A DNA stretch of 64,000 nt from Combretum micranthum (Eukaryota; Streptophyta; Magnoliopsida; Myrtales; Combretaceae). The stretch spans positions 1-64,000 of the forward strand of contig JAMXBD010000633.1 in assembly GCA_024138025.1 (NCBI GenBank), written 5' to 3'. Every line of letters starts with the position of its first letter. Position 1 is the first letter of the stretch. The position numbers were made by a program, and so were the translations under genes. Of this stretch, positions 61,080 through 64,000 are shown in pieces. Under the pieces are notes generated by a model. It saw nothing but the letters and a program-made list of their open reading frames with translations. It ran no database searches and had not been told where the DNA came from.

Positions 61080-61720
61080 GACCAATCTTTAATTGCCTTA
61101 ATCTTTTTTTCATCTACTTCTATCCTCCTAACACTAACAACATAGCCTAAAAAGACTACTTTCTCTAGACAAAAAGAACACTTCTTTAGATTAGCATATG
61201 AATGCTCTCTTTTCTAAACAATTAGTACACTCTTTAGATTATTTACATGCTCTTCTAAATTTTGTTGTAAATTAAAATATCATCAAAGTACACTATAACA
61301 AATTGTCCTATAAAAGGACGCATGGCATGGTTCATCAACCTCATGAATGTACTAGGTGCATTAGTTAGTCCAAAGGGCATAACTAATCACTCATAGAGCC
61401 CTAATTTAGTTTTAAAAGCAATATTCCATTCATCTCCTTCTTTCATTTGAATTTAATGATAACCACTTTTAAGATCAATCTTTGAAAACAGACAGGAACT
61501 ATGCAGTTCATCAAGCATATCATCTAATCTAGGAATAGGATGATGATACTTTACCATAATTTTGTTGACGGCTTTGCAACCTACACATATTCTCCAGGTT
61601 TCGTCTTTCTTAGGCACAACTAAGATTGGCACAACATAAGGGTTCATGCTCTCACGAATAAATTCCTTTGCTAACAATTCCTCCACTTGCCTTTGTATCT
61701 CATTGGTCTCTTCAAGATGA
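61080..61720 (-). pseudogene. Ty3/gypsy reverse transcriptase
   Basis: N-terminal frame 61686-61453: MEELLAKEFIRESMNPYVVP, ILVVPKKDETWRICVGCKAV, HHPIPRLDDMLDELHSSCLF, SKIDLKSGYH, then a stop. It continues with [27 protein letters not shown] and [12 protein letters not shown], so the catalytic YFDD box survives. Several in-frame stops (after GYH, after LYE, after NKI) make it dead. Confidence 0.9.
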
Positions 61721-62199
61721 CTCCTATATGTAGGTCAGTTTGGAATAGAAGCTCTAGGTATGAAGTCATTTTGATGCTCTATGCCTCTAATCGATGGCAA
61801 TCCTCTAGGAATCTCTTCAGGAAATAGGTCTTCATCTACTCCTACAAAAGAGATACAACAAAATTAAGAAGAGAATAGTTAAGATTGTTAGTAGAAATCA
61901 TTGCCTCCTCATACATAAGTACAATCAAGGATTTTTTTTTTTTATAATTCACAACACTCCTGATCTCACTCTTAGTGGCAAAAAATCCAATTGCCTTTTC
62001 TTCTCATTATATCCTTTTTCTTTACTGGACGTTTTGTTTTTTTCATTCCTCTATCACTCGTGTATCATCCTCACCATCTCTCATGTTTTCTATTTTTTTC
62101 TCACTGGCTCTTAACATTTCATCCTCCTGTTTCAACTTCTTTTGATCTTCATGTACTTGTTGTGGTGTCAAAGGTCTCAAATAGAATGTCTTTTAACCC
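61721..62199 (-). other. Gypsy protease-RT spacer, decayed
   Basis: Lies between protease and RT of the gypsy element and should be polyprotein linker. No clear motif. The + strand frame 61991-62233 is a shadow. Confidence 0.4.
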
Positions 62200-62520
62200 T
62201 ATCGCACTATATTTTTTTGGATGCCATTCATGAATAGCATCTCTATCGAACCGCTATGGTCTGTCAAATAAGATATGATACACATTCATGGGTACTATAT
62301 CACACATCACCTCATCCTTTTAATTTCCCAAAGCGAATGCTAATTTCACCTGTTTATTCACCTTTACCTCTCTAGAATGATTTAGCCACTATAATTTATA
62401 TGGATCAGGGTGTTTAAGTGTAGGCAGCTTAAGCATCTCTACTAAGTTAGCACTAATCACATTAGCACAACCACCCCCATCAATGATAAAACTGCAAACT
62501 TTCCTTTTACTACAGCTTGG
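62200..62520 (-). pseudogene. Ty3/gypsy aspartic protease
   Basis: On the - strand: FIIDGGGCANVISANLVEML (active-site D in IDGG, where many families have DSG or DGG), LPTLKHPDPYKL then a stop, KVNKQVKLAFALGN stop, and DEVMCDIVPMNVYHILFDRP, the family's C-D-I-V-P-M ... I-L-L-G-R-P block with FDRP replacing LGRP. Dead by stops. Confidence 0.8.
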
Positions 62521-62534
62521 GTGTGAAAAATATT

Positions 62535-63687
62535 CTATCTTTGCTGCTTAAGCTCGCTCTCATCCACCTGTTGTGTAGTCAAGGTATGTCTAATAAGCAA
62601 TGATAAATTTGAAGTATCCACCTCCTCATTATCATTTACATCCTCCAACTCAGGCATGTCATCATCATCTTCTTCACTCTCACTAGTCGTTTTATATTCG
62701 CCATTACCTAAGGCAATCATAACTTTCTTATTAGGGCAACGAGAAATTATGTGTCTAACACCATTACACCTGAAACAATGTAATCCGCTCAAACAAGATT
62801 GGGATTCAGGCTTATCTTTGGTTTATTAGGAGTTTCCTCATTTGGCAAAGCTTGAGTTGATTTTCCCTTCTGATTCTCCCTATCTCTTTCTTCTACTTTT
62901 TCTTCCATGAAGTAGAAGAAGAACCTCCATAAGTATACTTCCCTTTTTTCCTGAGTTAGCTCTCAAATTTCAATGCCATATGGTTCATTTCTTTCAACTC
63001 CATATAATGTTGCAATTCTACCTTGTCTGCAATGTCTCTATTTAGCCTATTAAAAAATCTGGCCATAGTTGCTTCATCATCCTCCTTTATACCAATCTTC
63101 ATCATGAGTGTTTCCATTTCCATATAATATTTTTCTATGATCTTATTTCCTTGAGTAATTTCCTATAACTGATGGTATAGTCCCTATAGTAATGTGAGGG
63201 AACAACCTTTTTCTCATGATCTACGTCAACTCTCTCCATGTGCTAATTGGCTCATCTAAATTTCTTCTTCTATTAAGGGTAAGTTGATTCTACCATATGT
63301 TGGCATATCCACCGAACTTCACAATAGCCAATTTGACTTTTTTCTCCTCCGAATAGTTGTGCCAGGTAAAGATCAACTCAATTTTGCACTCCCACTCTAG
63401 ATAAGCATCTGGATCATTGCGGCCCTGAAAAGTTGGAATCTTGAATTTTATAGAATTCAAGTTAGTATCAATTTTCTCACCTCCTTGACCAGTGCTCATT
63501 TGTTAACTACTATTTCCTTTAGCCCTAATAGGCATCCTGTAATCTTGTTCATCATCAGAATCCGGCTCTCCCTTCGATTTCTATTGTTCAAGGCGATCCA
63601 TTCGTACCGTCGATCCCTGCAACATCTCTAACATTCAAGCCATATCACTAATCTCTTACCCCTCCTTCTTTGAGGTAGTTGACATCT
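62535..63687 (-). pseudogene. Ty3/gypsy gag with CCHC zinc knuckle
   Basis: Start near 63685 (MSTTSKKEG, then stop codons) and a coiled-coil-like MLEMLQGSTVRMDRLEQ. The gag core is at 63499-63290 (IKFKIPTFQGRNDPDAYLEW, ELIFTWHNYSEEKKVKLAIV, FGGYANIW). A nucleocapsid frame at 62792-62535 holds a perfect C-x2-C-x4-H-x4-C knuckle (CFRCNGVRHIISRC) followed by an acidic EEDDDDMPELEDVNDNEE region. At least four stops lie near the N-terminus. A TTTGGTTATC word on the - strand at about 63697-63706 may be a worn primer-binding site. Confidence 0.85.
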
Positions 63688-63709
63688 TGTGATGTTAGGA
63701 GATAACCAA

Positions 63710-64000
63710 ACAAATAATAATAAAAAGGAAAAGAAACCTCAATTCACTCCCTCATGCGTATCTCTCGCAAAATATGATACTCAACTCTTGTGTGTCACTT
63801 AAACTCAAAAATACACTTAACACCTTGCCTCTCGATCATTCGTCTTATGGTTCTGTATCGAGCTTACATCCTCAATTCATGAATTTTCTTTCTTGTATTG
63901 TTCATTGCGATACTTCAATTCTTGATAATTATATAATAGGATCAAAATACTCCCAGAAATAGAAAACAGAGATGGATCGAAAATCCACTTGTGGCCTCCT
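63710..64000 (-). repeat. Possible 5' LTR start region of the gypsy element (cut by window end)
   Basis: If the worn primer-binding site near 63700 is real, the 5' LTR of the gypsy element lies here and continues beyond the window. No coding content; the + strand frame at 63774-63962 has no family resemblance. Confidence 0.3.

Overview
The window is nuclear DNA of a eudicot plant. It is AT-rich, gene-poor and full of retrotransposon debris. Three protein-coding genes are convincing: an FKBP-type peptidyl-prolyl isomerase (FKBP20-1 type, 5 coding exons, + strand, 10546-12551), a RING-H2 E3 ubiquitin ligase (SDIR1 type, 8 coding exons, - strand, 14108-16610) and an intronless aspartic protease of the PCS1 type (- strand, 26725-28026). 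FKBP20-1 and SDIR1 also carry consecutive locus numbers in Arabidopsis (At3g55520/At3g55530), so this convergent pair looks like an ancient conserved neighbourhood and supports both identifications.

Layout: 1-6 kb is AT-rich with decayed repeats. 6-10.5 kb has a possible housekeeping-type promoter (two TGGGCC boxes), a U6 snRNA retro-pseudogene with target-site duplications, a probable solo LTR and a C-rich/G-quadruplex tract. All of these may lie inside a very long 5' leader intron of the FKBP gene. 10.5-17.4 kb holds the FKBP20-1/SDIR1 pair. 17.4-26.7 kb is intergenic, with a fossil Ty3/gypsy gag, a 234-bp tandem duplication and small DNA transposons. 26.7-28.0 kb is the protease.

30.96-35.82 kb is a nearly intact, young Ty1/copia element on the - strand. 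It has about 220-bp LTRs, TATTT target duplications, PBS and PPT, but its reading frame is broken twice. 36-52 kb is a patchwork of MITEs (hAT-like and Mutator-like, with visible 8- or 9-bp target duplications), a rearranged gypsy fragment with reverse transcriptase and integrase head to head, and a 386-bp tandem duplication. 52.0-54.1 kb is a 5'-truncated second copia element.

54.7-63.7 kb is a decayed Ty3/gypsy element (- strand: gag, zinc knuckle, protease, RT, RNase H, integrase). A solo LTR cuts its integrase between the zinc finger and the catalytic core, and a second, larger solo LTR is nested inside the first. Both insertions are supported by target duplications.

The most unusual signal is in these two long LTRs. 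Each looks like a spliced transcription unit (5' leader, GT donor, distant polypyrimidine-AG acceptor) ending in a tiny acidic ORF of 24 or 26 codons. A third decayed relative may lie at 42.1-43.6 kb. No CRISPR arrays, rRNA or convincing tRNA genes were seen. Exon boundaries were read by eye from splice consensus and family alignment. Repeat boundaries were read from termini and flanking duplications.
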